Assembly (NCBI GenBank): GCA_049999805.1
Contig: JBNGIO010002463.1
Span: 1-51,770, forward strand
Source of the DNA: Folioceros fuciformis
Taxonomy: Eukaryota > Anthocerotophyta > Anthocerotopsida > Anthocerotales
DNA: 51,770 nucleotides
Direction: 5' to 3'
The translations under genes and the position numbers were made by a program. Shown here one piece after another: positions 30,412 to 41,405 of the stretch (its first letter is position 1; each line of letters starts with the position of its first letter). The notes under the pieces were generated by a model, which worked only from the letters and a program-made list of their open reading frames with translations, was not told the DNA's origin and did not search any database.

Positions 30412-32856
30412 ATGGCTGCATCGAGCTGCGCTGCAAGTGATGCATGCATGTGGCAGCAGCATTCCTCCTCGTGGGGAGAAATTGTGTGGAACAAACAACG
30501 TGGTGGATCAACAGGTATTCCTGCACGAGGTCCGGACGACGTGATTCCAAGGAGTCAGGGGTTGGCAAACAACGAAGCCGCGAGTTGGTGCACCTTGGCA
30601 AGAACCCATGAATTGGATATGGAGATGGGTGTACGAGCCCCCTCACTCCACAGGACTATTCCATACCCGGACCCCCGCGACCTTGGCAGGAATGCAGGAC
30701 ACGACGGGGGCATAAAGGCCGAAACCATAAGACAACGATGTCAGGATGGTCAGCTCACTGAGGCTGTTGAGGCACTGGGCATTTTGGTGCACACAGAGTG
30801 CCAAGTTTCGAGATTTCTCTTCTACCAGGTCCTGAAAGAGTGTGTGGCAAAGAAGGATCTTGTATTGGGTCGCCAGGTTCACGCTCTCAGCGTGAAAAAG
30901 GGGTATCAATCCGACACCTTCTTGTGCAACCACATCCTGCGAATGTATGGCTCTCATGCCCGGTTGCAAGAAGCTGTGGATGTATTCAGTATGGTTCCGG
31001 AACCAGATGCCTTCATGTGGTCTTCTATGATATCTGCGCATGTTAAACACGGTCACGATAAGGAGGCCATCCAACTATATCACCAGATGCGCCGGTCAAG
31101 TGTGAAGCCAGATAGCCATGTGTTTGTAGCAACCCTGCAGGCTTGTGCGAGAGGGGGAGCATTGAAGTCCGGGCAGAAAGTGCATGCTGATGTGTTGGCT
31201 TGTGGTGCTGACAAAGATGTGTTTGTTTGTAGTTGCTTGGTGGACATGTATGCCAAGTGTGGCAGCCTGCAAGAGGCTCAGAGAGTGTTCGATGGGCTTT
31301 CTGAAAAAAATGTGGTGACATGGAGTGCTATGATAGCAGGATACTCCCAGCAGGGCATGGGCCAGGAGGCCCTCAAACTCTATAAGGCTATGCAAGAAGA
31401 GGGCATTGTCACACCCAATTCGGTGACGTTTGTGGGCCTCCTGCAGGCGTGTGCATGTATGGGTGCTCCGGCATTGGATCAGGGGAAAGACCTTCACGCA
31501 CAGATTAGGCAACAAGGACTTAAGGCTGATGTTGTTGTGGGAGGGAGCCTGGTAAACATGTATTCAAAGTGTGGCAGCCTAGAGGATGCTCGAGCTGTGT
31601 TTGACAGTCTTGCCCAAAAAACTGTTGTCACCTGGAATGCCATGATAGCAGGATATTCCAAGCATGGCATGGGACAGGAAGCCCTTATCCTGTACAGAGG
31701 TATGCAAGGAGAAGGCATGGCTGCACCCAATGCCGCCACGTTTGTGTCCCTCTTGCAGGCATGTGCCAATGTGGGCGGCCAGGCTTTGGAGAGGGGGAAG
31801 GAGCTTCATGCAAAGATTAGGCAAGGAGGATTCCAGCTCGATGTAGTTTTAGGCGGTAGCCTGGTAAACATGTATGCAAAGTGCGGCAGCCTAGAGGATG
31901 CTCGAGACGTGTTTCACAGGCTTGACGAAAAGAATGTGGTCACCTGGAATGCAATGATAGCAGGATATTCCCAGCAGGGGATGGGGCAAGAAGCTCTCGA
32001 CCTTTACCAGGCTATGCTAGAAGAAGACAAGGCTGCACCAAACGCGGTGACATTTCTATGCCTCCTCCAGGCATGTGCCAGTGTAGCAGCGTTGCATCTG
32101 GGAAGACAGCTTCATGTACAGATAAAGGAACAAGGGTTTCAAACCAATGAGCTTGTGGCCGGGAGTTTGATAACCATGTATGGGAGCTGCTGCTCCATGG
32201 TTGACGCTAAGCAGGTGTTTGACGCATTGCCTAAAAGAGATGTTGTTATTTGGAATGCATTGATTGCAGGGTACACCCGCCAAGGAGACAGTGATGAGGT
32301 GTTTTCTTTGATCCACAGAATGAAGGATGATGGTATACAGCCAGACAGCATCACATTCCTTAGTCTACTAACAGTGTGCAGTCATACGGGTTTAGTGTAC
32401 AGGGGGCAAGAGTACTTCAAGGCCATGAGCAGGCAATACGCCATCTCTCCGACCGCAGCCCACTACACCTGCATGGTAGACCTCCTGGGTCGTGCAGGCC
32501 AACTGGACGAGGCACTAGCCTTAGTAAGGACAATGCCTGTACCTCCTGATGCTGCAGTTTGGCGAACTTTACTGGCCGCTTGTCAAAAATGGGGCAACAT
32601 GGCGGTGGGACGCCATGCATTTGATGAAGCAGTGAAGCTAGACAAGAACCATGCTGCAGCTTACGTGTTGATGTCAAACATTTACAAAGATCCCGATTTG
32701 ATGGGCGAGCAGCCACACCAGATGCAGGCAAGGAGGACATGTGTTGGAGCATGGAAGCAGCCTGGACAGACCTGGTGGACGGATATGCACGGATTGGTGC
32801 ATAGTTTTTCAGTTGGGGATAATCAGCGAGGGGGTGAAGAAATTCTGTACCCATGA
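30412..32856 (+). CDS. PLS-class pentatricopeptide repeat protein with E domain, DYW domain truncated
   Basis: An uninterrupted 814-residue frame starts at ATG 30412 in a good plant context (GCCATGG). After about 110 variable N-terminal residues come consecutive PPR motifs of P, L and S types, seen as VDMYAKCGSLQEAQRVFDGL, NVVTWSAMIAGYSQQGMGQE and related repeats. Three successive 312-bp (104-residue) blocks starting near 31330, 31642 and 31954 are nearly identical. The C-terminus shows the E region (RAGQLDEALALVRTMPVPPD, AAVWRTLLAACQKW) and the PG box GAWKQPGQTWW. It stops soon after HSFSVGDNQR, before the cytidine deaminase-like HxE and CxxC signatures. PPR proteins bind organellar RNA and, with DYW partners, direct C-to-U editing. 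A protein of this form would need a DYW domain supplied in trans, or is a truncated gene. No clear transit peptide is visible. Confidence 0.93.
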   Translation: MAASSCAASDACMWQQHSSSWGEIVWNKQRGGSTGIPARGPDDVIPRSQGLANNEAASWCTLARTHELDMEMGVRAPSLHRTIPYPDPRDLGRNAGHDGGIKAETIRQRCQDGQLTEAVEALGILVHTECQVSRFLFYQVLKECVAKKDLVLGRQVHALSVKKGYQSDTFLCNHILRMYGSHARLQEAVDVFSMVPEPDAFMWSSMISAHVKHGHDKEAIQLYHQMRRSSVKPDSHVFVATLQACARGGALKSGQKVHADVLACGADKDVFVCSCLVDMYAKCGSLQEAQRVFDGLSEKNVVTWSAMIAGYSQQGMGQEALKLYKAMQEEGIVTPNSVTFVGLLQACACMGAPALDQGKDLHAQIRQQGLKADVVVGGSLVNMYSKCGSLEDARAVFDSLAQKTVVTWNAMIAGYSKHGMGQEALILYRGMQGEGMAAPNAATFVSLLQACANVGGQALERGKELHAKIRQGGFQLDVVLGGSLVNMYAKCGSLEDARDVFHRLDEKNVVTWNAMIAGYSQQGMGQEALDLYQAMLEEDKAAPNAVTFLCLLQACASVAALHLGRQLHVQIKEQGFQTNELVAGSLITMYGSCCSMVDAKQVFDALPKRDVVIWNALIAGYTRQGDSDEVFSLIHRMKDDGIQPDSITFLSLLTVCSHTGLVYRGQEYFKAMSRQYAISPTAAHYTCMVDLLGRAGQLDEALALVRTMPVPPDAAVWRTLLAACQKWGNMAVGRHAFDEAVKLDKNHAAAYVLMSNIYKDPDLMGEQPHQMQARRTCVGAWKQPGQTWWTDMHGLVHSFSVGDNQRGGEEILYP

Positions 32857-33620
32857 CGTCCATGGTAAGCTGGTATTCAGTAGTCTCCTGTATTAAATAC
32901 TTCCTCTTGCTTATCAGCTCCAGCAGCTGCAACCAGACGGGGGAGAAATTCAGGATTACTTTTCAGTGACTGCACAAACAGGCGAGGCTTAAGGATGAAG
33001 TTCAATAAAAAACGAACACCCAAACACCGCGTACGAGCCAGACGTTATCATTTGCTAGGGAGAAGGCATCGGAACTTTTCTTGTACAGGTGATCTGGCGA
33101 AGGGCGGCCTTCAGGGCGGACAGGTTCTTGACTTTCCAGCGGCTCCAAAGAAGGTATCCGGGAACTGTTCCTCGGGTTGCTTGAGGGTCACGCGAAGCTT
33201 CCACAAGCCCACATGTAATCAACGAGCAGGGCGATCTCAGTCAGCTGACGTCCGATGGCAGGTTATCATTGGCAGCTTGTGGGGTACGGTGGACTGTGTT
33301 AGGGTGTCGCATCCAATTGGGGACAGCAGGTAGTTAACCACCGAGACCGCGTCTTTCGGGCAGCATACGATGCCATGGCCGAGGTTTGAAAGATTCTTTT
33401 CCGCGCTTAATTCATGGCTTTCGCTGGTGGCCGCATATTCGACTGCACAGGCGGTGACGCTCCGCACCTTGGAAAGGAGGAGGTTTCGTTGGGCATGGTG
33501 ACAGGGTGGAGAATAGAAATTGAACATGACTGGACAACCCCCATCAGAGGTAAAGGTTGAGGGAATACCCTTCCGCTTCACCCGTTGTCGATGACCACCG
33601 TACGCACCATATGCGGCATC
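32857..33620. other. Convergent spacer between PPR gene and CDC6
   Basis: 3' flanks of the PPR gene (plus) and CDC6 (minus). No gene recognised; TTCAATAAAA at about 33001 could act as a poly(A) signal. Confidence 0.4.
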
Positions 33621-36469
33621 TCACACAAGTATATTTCGGAAGAAGCGCACCCCCTGACACCCAAGACAGTACAGGTCTTTCAGTCGCGTCGGCTGAGATA
33701 TCGACCAGACTCAGATACTGATCAAACACGGGACATGACCTGCAAGGCAAATACTACATCGCTTTCGTCGACTTGCAATGAAACTCGTCGAAGCCTATCT
33801 TCCCGAGACGCACCTAGCTTCACCAAAGCCTGAGGCATCCCAACACAGCACGGTCACATCCAATCGGTTCTTGGAGTTCTTGGCAGACTTTCGACTATCG
33901 ACTGCCTGGTTCAGATCAAACAGGCCTGGTGGAGATACCTGGTCAGCCAGCACCCGGCAAAGGCTTGAGAACTCCATGGCAGAGAGAGCAGAGATAGCAG
34001 TGGTTTTACAGAACTCTACATAAGATGCGTGCAACTGTTGACCAAAGAGAACAGAAATATTTCTTAGCCCTCTCGCTTCCCAAGAAAGCAACTGGTTGAA
34101 AGGCGCAATGCATTGAAACTCGTCACGAGACCAACCATAACGTCTACCTGCCCGAGAGTGCTGTCTTTCTTGGCCCTCCGAAATAGACGGACAGCCGCGC
34201 ACAGAACCATCTGAAATATAATACAGGGAAAGTCGTGAGCCCAAAAACAGTGTCAGTGAAAAGATCAGCGCCAGAGCCGACGTACAATATGACCTGTTGG
34301 TGCTGAGGTAAAGCCTGTATGGTTGTAACGGCCGGGGACCTAAACGTTCTTGCCAAAGCCTTCGCCATGTCACCGATCATAACCTGCAACACACAGCACC
34401 CAAAACTCAGATCCCTCGTGCCAACCTCGTCACGCAGATAGCATGAGGTTCTCTTTCCTGGCATTTCCTACGAAGGCATGAGCATACCCGCTTTAGGGCA
34501 AGCACAGACAAACACAAACCCACACGATGCTAAGAACTATATCCTGCTAAGGAGACGACCATTCTGATTCTTGCCCCCACAGACTGTATAACCAGGCACC
34601 TTGTAGCCAGTATGACCCGACGGTGCTCCACGCCCAGGGCTTCCGACTTGGTCATGAACTGCATCACTTGTTGAGCACCCAGGTTCCGTGCATGTCTGCC
34701 CCATCCTTTCCCGTTCTTCCTCCACAGACTCGATTGCAAGTCTGCATGAGTCTAGTTTGGTCAGTTATGCAATCATCAAAACGGAGAAGATAATAATCCA
34801 TCGCACATACACCCGAAATACGAAGGTGCAGACATAACAAAAACAGTGCAGCTGATGCAAGAAACTAGCACCTGCAAACATGGAGTGCTTGTCTCATATC
34901 CCCTGATGCAGCCGCAACTCTCTGCAAGTTTCTACGTTACTAAGTGATGCCTTGTCACATTGCCATTTCATACAAAGAACCAAGTCAACGTGAATTCAAC
35001 AAACCCTGGCACAACATACTCTGGCACAAAGCTCCAGGGACGCTGGGTCGAAGTACGTTACCGGGAGATCCTGCATCCAGCAATTACCCAAAACAACCTT
35101 CAGCTGGGCTGCAAGTACAAGAAGAAATATTCCATGCAAGAAATGTCTGGAAACGGAATCCCAGCGGATACAACCCCGAACAAGTTACAAATTATCACAA
35201 ACCGTCCTTTGAGAAAATCATTCGAACGAAGAACTCACCTCAAGCCTTTGTTTCAATACAGTCAATATCTGATCGCTGGTGTAAGCCGAGAAAGTGATCA
35301 CAACAGGATTGCCTACAAATACAAAACCCATTTAAAATCAGCACGAATAACATCTAAAAAATTCAAACCACCAGACATGACAGTCTATAACAGTGCCCAC
35401 ACTCACATTCAAGGGCACGAAGATCGGGGAGAAACCGTTCAGTCAAGTCAATAGCATTCGCAATACCTGTTAAGACGAGAAATGCTTTAGTGTGAGCCAC
35501 GAATTCCCTCTGAACAGAATGTAGTCAGTCCAACCCTAGAGCTGTGGATTTCTCTCATCAAAATTCATGGATATAGCCAGCTCACTAGCTTACCAATCAA
35601 AATGCAGCGAGAATTGACAAGAGTTGACAAACGGAAAAGATCATAAAGTACCGATTGATCTTTTGTGATAAGGTAGTCAATCTCATCCAGAATTAAAAGC
35701 CTGTCAGGACAGTTGAACGCATGTCAGTTGATGTCCGAAGTATCAATTGCTCTAATAAGTGATCCAATGGAAACTTCACTTACAGCATTCTTCTTTGGTG
35801 GTTGTGTGCAGGTGCTTGAAATGTAGACAATCTCCGTATCTCTTGCAGACAAGAAGCTGCACAGCGCTGTGATTTCGCATTCCTCATCTTTTTCAGAACC
35901 TGAGAACCACAAGATAAGAAACCAACCAAAACGCCAGGAGCTGAAAGCTGACAGGCAGTCTAAGGCAGACAATATCGAGATGCTTGACGTACCAGTTCAA
36001 AAATAAGCTCAGGCTTTGATATAGAGGTGCAGTTCAGAGACACAATTTCTGGGGCTCCAGTTGCAGCCTGAGGGGCAATTTTTTCAACCGACAAAAGTTA
36101 TTACTAGCATCAATGGCCAACCCTGAACAACCAGAGAGATTCAAAGGCCAGGACGAACAGCACACTTCACCATACCTCATCGGTCCACTGGCTGCATTCT
36201 GCCATTAGTTTGTCCACAGCAAGAGACTTCCCGGTTCCTGGGCAGCCACTCACATATAGACTCCCAGAAATTTGTTGCAGGATGCACTTCTTGCAGAACG
36301 TAGTGAGTTTTTCCTGCTCCAGCTCCCGACACAGAATTGTGCGTGGAACAGTTGACAGATGCAACGCTCTTTTGACGGCCTTGCTATTAGAGGTAGCACC
36401 ACATCCCATCCCTGCCGAGCTGCGAGATTCTTCCCATCCCTTCATGAAGGCGGGGAGTAATACATCAGG
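33621..36469 (-). CDS. CDC6: CDC6 replication licensing ATPase (N-terminal exons unresolved)
   Basis: Fourteen exons on the minus strand: 36469-36176, 36067-35993, 35899-35784, 35700-35594, 35466-35407, 35312-35239, 35070-35020, 34921-34872, 34741-34600, 34383-34294, 34210-34148, 34034-33939, 33829-33740, 33653-33621. All phases agree and give 446 residues. Motifs in order: ALHLSTVPRTILCRELEQEK, Walker A GCPGTGKSL, Walker B LLILDEIDYL, KDQSVLYDLFRLSTL, sensor-type GIANAIDLTERFLP, AAASGDMRQALHVCR, then the winged-helix part (MEFSSLCRVLADQ, REDRLRRVSLQVDESDVVFA) ending GVRFFRNILV. CDC6 loads MCM helicase onto ORC-bound origins in G1. The N-terminal 60-100 residues, usually disordered with CDK sites, are not included. 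A small exon around 36503-36560 (HARTVDFEVLSS) is a candidate. Donors at 34599 (GTGCCT) and 34293 (GTCATA) are weak but fit the frame. Confidence 0.95.
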
Positions 36470-37025
36470 CTACGAAAGCCATATTAGCTTCTCAAGACTT
36501 ACAGAACTAAGAACTTCAAAATCCACAGTCCTAGCATGACTGTACAAGACAGAGAGGGAGCTGCAAGAACATCACCACACAGAAAACACAGATTAGATAA
36601 ACTGCGGCACATCAAACTGCAGGGTGTTCTGAAAAGCAATTTCATCTACAACTCACTGGGGGTGTGATGCATACAACAGTCTTTTTTCCCGAAGACTAGG
36701 GACTGTAAGGTGTGCGAGAAATTGAGGACTACACCAGAACCACATTGCACTAAGCCATTTATAAATATATTGTCACAGTGTGCACTTCCAAGAGCTTGGT
36801 AGGGCCCTCGATTGTAAGCACAACATACAGAGCAAGTGTCACAGACAATGATTCTGTCCAGTAAGGACCCCTGCAGGCATCTCTGACTAACTGTTACACT
36901 AGTATGCTTCACAGACATTCAGAATCCTCAGTGCATATCCAGAAACCCACAGAGCACTAAGCTTTTGTACAGGCCCGACCAAGATGCCTTCTTTGCAGAA
37001 GGCACTTGCAGGCTCACACTGTTAT
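36470..37025 (-). other. 5' region of CDC6 and 3' flank of MBD gene
   Basis: Probably contains the CDC6 5' exon(s) (candidate at about 36503-36560 ending at a GTAAGT donor), its promoter, and the 3' UTR of the MBD gene. The two genes are tandem and close together, so transcription units may overlap. Confidence 0.4.
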
Positions 37026-38201
37026 TTAGGTGTTTATACCAAGAGGTTCGGCTGATTGGGGGACTTCTCCTTCATGGCTCTTCTTCACCCCAAACTGTGG
37101 CAGCTCATCAGCCTTAGGACCAGCTTTAACCTCGGAGCTTTTGTCATCTACATCCACTCCGTTAGCTTCGGCTTTAGGCAAGCGTTCAATCTTTTCACCG
37201 TTATTGGTTACATGTGAGTTGAAGTCAGTTCTAGGTTTTGCTGCCCCCACATCATCAGTGTCTACGTCTGTCGGGTTACCCGCTCTGCTCACATCCAGTT
37301 CAACATTTCCCCCAAAAGCAGGTTGTTCTACAGGTTCTTTATCAATCACCATATCTTTAGCCAATTCCCCAAACTCATTCGCCAGCTTAGCTGCCTCTTC
37401 CTTCAAATCAGCACTCTCCACGACCTTGCCCTCTTCCTGCTTCTCACTCGACTCCTTGTGGCCCGTCCCGTTCACTTCCTCATGAAGGTGCGGGGCCTGC
37501 GCTTCCTGCACGGTCGCACCGTCCTTCACACTGTCCGCTGCTGCGTCATCCTTGTCACCCTCCTCCTCGCAGGCCTCCTCAGTCTTATCATGCATGAGCA
37601 CATCATTTTCTTTGCCCTCGCCCGACTCGCGCTTGGCCCGCTTCCCCACCGGCTCGGCGTCAGTGCTGTCTCCCGACAGCCTCGTCTGCGTCTTAATCAA
37701 CCTTGCCGACCTCCTCGGCGTCTCCCCTGCAATGCCGCGTCCGTGAGCGAACAGGAGAGCAAGAAAAAGAAAAAGCAGTGGTCCAGTCGCTATCGACGCC
37801 GCCACCGTACCGGTAGTCCAGTCAAAGTCGGAGCTTGCCGGACCTCCGGGATGCGCCTTCAGGTACTTCTCCAGCTGCCTCTTGGACTTTATCTCCTCCC
37901 CGTCGGGGGCCACATACAGCACATCCTTCCTCTTGGGCGTTTTCTTCGCCGGAACCAGCTGGAATGCAGCACCGAGAACGCTCCAGGGGTTGAGCCGGCA
38001 AAGAACCCAACCAGGAGAGACGCGCAAGGAAAAAAAAAAAAAAAAAAGAGCTTGCAAGACAGCGCCTGCTCCCACTCTCCCTACCTTCTTCGTCCAGCCT
38101 TCCGGGGCCGAAAGCTCCTCCCCTCCCGCCAGCGGCTTCTCCCCGGTGGGTGTGGAGTGCAGCTCCACGGCGGGGGCCACCCCCGCACCGGGACTCGACA
38201 T
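37026..38201 (-). CDS. Methyl-CpG-binding-domain protein (MBD10/11-like)
   Basis: Three exons: 38201-38085, 37958-37811, 37726-37026 (321 residues; phases 0 and 1, GT-AG). The frame happens to stay open through both introns, but the intron translations (poly-Phe, Leu-rich) are not protein-like, and the 18-base A run at 38030-38047 lies in intron 1. The domain spans about residues 34-88: EGWTKK, LVPAKKTPKRKDVLYVAPDG, EEIKSKRQLEKYLKAHPGG and FDWTTG, followed by GETPRRSARL, a basic KRAKR signal and a long acidic, low-complexity C-terminus. Family members read or organise methylated chromatin in the nucleus; for the MBD10/11 clade methyl-CpG binding has not been consistently shown, so the binding specificity is inference. 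Confidence 0.87.
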   Translation of the reverse strand: MSSPGAGVAPAVELHSTPTGEKPLAGGEELSAPEGWTKKVGRVGAGAVLQALFFFFFSLRVSPGWVLCRLNPWSVLGAAFQLVPAKKTPKRKDVLYVAPDGEEIKSKRQLEKYLKAHPGGPASSDFDWTTGTVAASIATGPLLFLFLALLFAHGRGIAGETPRRSARLIKTQTRLSGDSTDAEPVGKRAKRESGEGKENDVLMHDKTEEACEEEGDKDDAAADSVKDGATVQEAQAPHLHEEVNGTGHKESSEKQEEGKVVESADLKEEAAKLANEFGELAKDMVIDKEPVEQPAFGGNVELDVSRAGNPTDVDTDDVGAAKPRTDFNSHVTNNGEKIERLPKAEANGVDVDDKSSEVKAGPKADELPQFGVKKSHEGEVPQSAEPLGINT

Positions 38202-39545
38202 GCGGCCCAGTTTGTGCGCTCCGGCTGCGAACTAGCAGGAGACGGGAGCTGCAATCCTTCCACCAGGCCTGGGCGAGAGCAAAGAGTGTCCGGGAGCAGC
38301 GCAGGCAGGCCGACAAGACAGACACACCAGAATTGTCCTTCTTGGTGATACAATTCAAGAAAGAAAAGCGGAGGCAGAAGCGGGCCTGGTGCAGAGGCGG
38401 GAAAAAGCGCCCACAAAGAAACACCCCACCCTCAAACCAACCGGTTCCACCGACCGGTCGCTCACCCACGGAAAATTCCAATCCCTCAACACCCACCCCA
38501 CACACTTACTTTCCGCATTTTTCAAATCCTCGCCTGCTGTTCAGTATCTACGTTCACCGACTGCTACATGCGCATTCGCATTCGCACACGATACTTATTT
38601 GGGACATACATACATACATACACACACACCCACAGTAAAAAGCGCTGGGTTTGCATTACCACCAAAGTAACCCGTGCACGGCATATGCTTCCACCACTTC
38701 CTGCTCCAGATGAGAGAGAAAACAAGGCCACCCGATATTTTATCCAAATATGTCCAAAAAAAATCGAAATTCGACAAGAGTCCTCAGGGCAATCTCCCTC
38801 TATCTTGATCTGGTCCTCTTGTTCCCCCTTGTCACGGCACGGCACAGCACGAGGTAGCACATGTACATCGTTTTTAGAATAAGGCCCAAAACTCCAGAGG
38901 CTTAGGTTACAGGCGTCGTCCTTGAACGGGTGGCCGTTAAGCATTCCACACACACACACACACACACACACGATACGATAGCGATAGCGATAGCGATAGC
39001 GATCCCTAGGCTTTCCTGGTGCGCTCGCGGACGAAGGAGTTGGGGCTGGCTCTAGCTAGCTAGTTAGCTAGCTACAATAGCTAGGCCTGAAGAACGGACT
39101 CCTCGGGCCTAGGGACTTGCCTGACTCTGATCAGGGTCAGCTGAGTCAAGGATGCGGCCAGAGCGTGTCACGGCGAGCTGCGTACCTCGGGGGGGTTTGG
39201 TGCGGAGAGAGGGAGCCTCATCCAGGCCGGAAGGGCGGTCGTAAGATCTAGCTAGGGAGGGAGAATACTTTGAGGTGTTAAGGGAGGAGGCCAAAATTAG
39301 GGTGCCTCCGCTACCGCTAAACTTGATCCCAAGAAAAAGGGGAGGGGTAAAATGGCGACTTGGGATGGGGTTAGAGTGTGGGTTTTGCAATGAACAGATT
39401 TGTGCATTAGGAGTGACACGACGACGGACCAAGGTGAAGTGTCCTCGGACCCGGACCGGGACCTGGACCAGGCAATGTTGCAGGGGCCCAAGGGAGGCTT
39501 CTTGTCTGCCTTTGAATGAGTGTTTCCAGGGGCTCAGCTGGGGGG
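38202..39545. promoter_or_regulatory. Bidirectional upstream region of MBD and ceramidase genes
   Basis: The two genes start in opposite directions 1.3 kb apart. Simple repeats dominate the middle: (CATA)n/(CA)n at 38604-38629, (CA)n at 38947-38971, (CGATAG)n at 38971-39003, and a TAGC-rich stretch at 39053-39083. No clear TATA box was seen. Confidence 0.45.
38944..39003. repeat. Compound microsatellite (CA)n-(CGATAG)n
   Basis: About 12 CA dinucleotides followed directly by roughly five CGATAG hexamers, between the divergent MBD and ceramidase genes. Confidence 0.9.
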
Positions 39546-40438
39546 ATGGCGGATTTTCAAGCACAGGACGGGTACTGGGGCCCGGTGACGTCCAGCACGG
39601 AGTGGTGTGAGCAGAATTATGCTGTGTCGCAGTACGTTGCGGAATTCTTCAACACGGTGTCGAATGCCCCTGTCATCTTGCTCTCCCTTATAGGTCTCAT
39701 CAACTCCATACGGCAAGGGTTCGAGAGAAGATTCAGCGTGTTGCACCTGGCCAACATGGTGCTGGGTGTGGGGAGTATGCTCTTCCACGGCACGCTGCAG
39801 CATGTGTAAGTCTTCCGACGACTGGTTGCTGCCGTCCTCACCGTTTTTGTGCCAGCTCCCAGCTCCTGCTGGATCTTTGCGTTGAGGTAATAGCTGATTA
39901 GGGTACGTCGTATTTGTGTGGTGGCAGTCAACAGCAGAGCGATGAGACTCCAATGGTGTGGGTGATGCTGCTATATATTTACGTCCTTTACTCTCCCGAT
40001 TGGCATTACACCAGCACCATGCCAACCTTCCTCTTCCTCTATGGCACAGTTTTTGCGATTCTCCACTCGCAGTTTCGCTTCGTCTTAGGGTTCCAGCTAC
40101 ATTATGTGTTTTTGGGTCTGCTCTGCCTCCCCCGGATGTATAAGTACTATATGCACACCACAGATCCTGCTGCAAGGCGCTTGGCACATCTATACATTGT
40201 CACCACAGTTTTGGGAGCTGCGTTTTGGCTTGTGGATCGGACCTTGTGCAGGTTTGTGCTGGCATTGCCGCTCAACCCACAAGGGCATGCGTGGTGGCAT
40301 GTGCTCACAGGCTTCAATTCCTACTTCGGGAACACTTTTTTGCAATTTTGCCGGGCTCAACAACTTAATTGGAATCCAGAGCTCCGGAACTGTTTGGGCC
40401 TCCCCTATGTCAAGGTTACCAAGCCTAAGGAAGAGTAA
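39546..40438 (+). CDS. ACER: Alkaline ceramidase
   Basis: Two exons, 39546-39805 and 39928-40438 (256 residues; GTAAGT donor, phase 2). The start MADFQAQDGYWGP is followed by STEWCEQNYAVSQYVAEFFN, the conserved opening of the alkaline ceramidase family. Metal-binding and catalytic residues are in place: SMLFHGTLQHV with SDETPMVW (His and Asp), DRTLC, and HAWWHVLTG near the C-terminus. Several hydrophobic segments fit the seven-helix membrane fold. The enzyme hydrolyses ceramide to sphingoid base and fatty acid, probably in ER or Golgi membranes; plant homologues affect sphingolipid balance and stress responses. The C-terminus KVTKPKEE is lysine-rich, as in ER-retained proteins, though the exact signal is not certain. 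Confidence 0.94.
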
Positions 40439-41405
40439 AGACAGAAAGCAGCTTCGACCGCCTTGTATAGTTTCTCTATTGGGATCCATTATTTGAGCTA
40501 CCATTGATGTTTCTTCGTGGGGTGAAAGCGAGCTACTTCCCAAGGACACCACCAAACGGCAGTGCCCTTGGCTTCGTTGCAAAGAAAGGAAAAAAATACC
40601 TCTCCACACCTTCGGGATGGATTGATGTCATGTAGACTGTCTGACGTGAGAGCTCCTCAATGAGTACTATTGTTTTGTGGAGAGCAGATGGTCGTCTCGG
40701 TTTTGAAAAGGGTTTTTTTCTTTTTTTCTTTTTTTGGTTAGAGCAGAGCATAGCAGAGGCTATTCTGTGAGTTGCGTGTTTCTCTCTTGACTAACCATGT
40801 CAGCTGCAGCAGTTCTGGTAGGTAGTGAGCTAGTCAAATTGGTTGCAGCCGTAAGGTGACAAGGTCAACATGTTGTGGCACCAACGACAGATATTGCTGG
40901 TTTGTATGTCAGAGAGTGTCCAGGATTTGACTGACCTTGGAGGCAATAAAAAAGAGACCAGATCTTTCGAAGGGTAGTGTAAAAGGGTTGCTTGACGGTC
41001 TTCAGAGTGTCACGGAACCATACCCCGAAGCTGCTGCCCCTTCTGCTTAAGTGTAAAACATCCCGGACTGCTCTCGATGTGAAATCGGCAATGCCTGCCT
41101 CCATGAGAGACGGTCGCACCTAATAGCTTAAACATGTTGTATGGTAGTCTCCATCAAGCTCGCTTCTTCAGGTGGGAGCCACCACTGAAATGCACCCATC
41201 CATGACTCTCGTTTGCTGTGGCTGCTTTTTCATACAACCCTGTCTGGACCACAATGACAGGCGGAAGGCAGAGGTGTGCACCATTCCTTGAATTGCCGGA
41301 CACTGTAATCCAGCTTAACAAACCCCTGCTGGCTGAATATGCAGTATGGATGAGATGAGCAAAGAATCTCACTAACACGCTGAGAAGGAGAATCCGTCGG
41401 TGACC
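40439..41405. other. Spacer between ceramidase and DUF3054 genes
   Basis: 3' flank of the ceramidase gene, including a T-rich tract at 40709-40737, then the leader of the DUF3054 gene. No gene recognised. Confidence 0.4.

Noticed and set aside
36646-36918. 90-codon minus-strand frame between CDC6 and the MBD gene
   Set aside because: No resemblance to CDC6 N-termini; Cys-rich and irregular, more likely the 3' UTR of the MBD gene.
37727-38084. MBD gene read as a single continuous exon of 391 codons
   Set aside because: The frame is open, but both inserted parts have consensus splice sites, encode poly-Phe or Leu-rich sequence, and interrupt conserved domain blocks.
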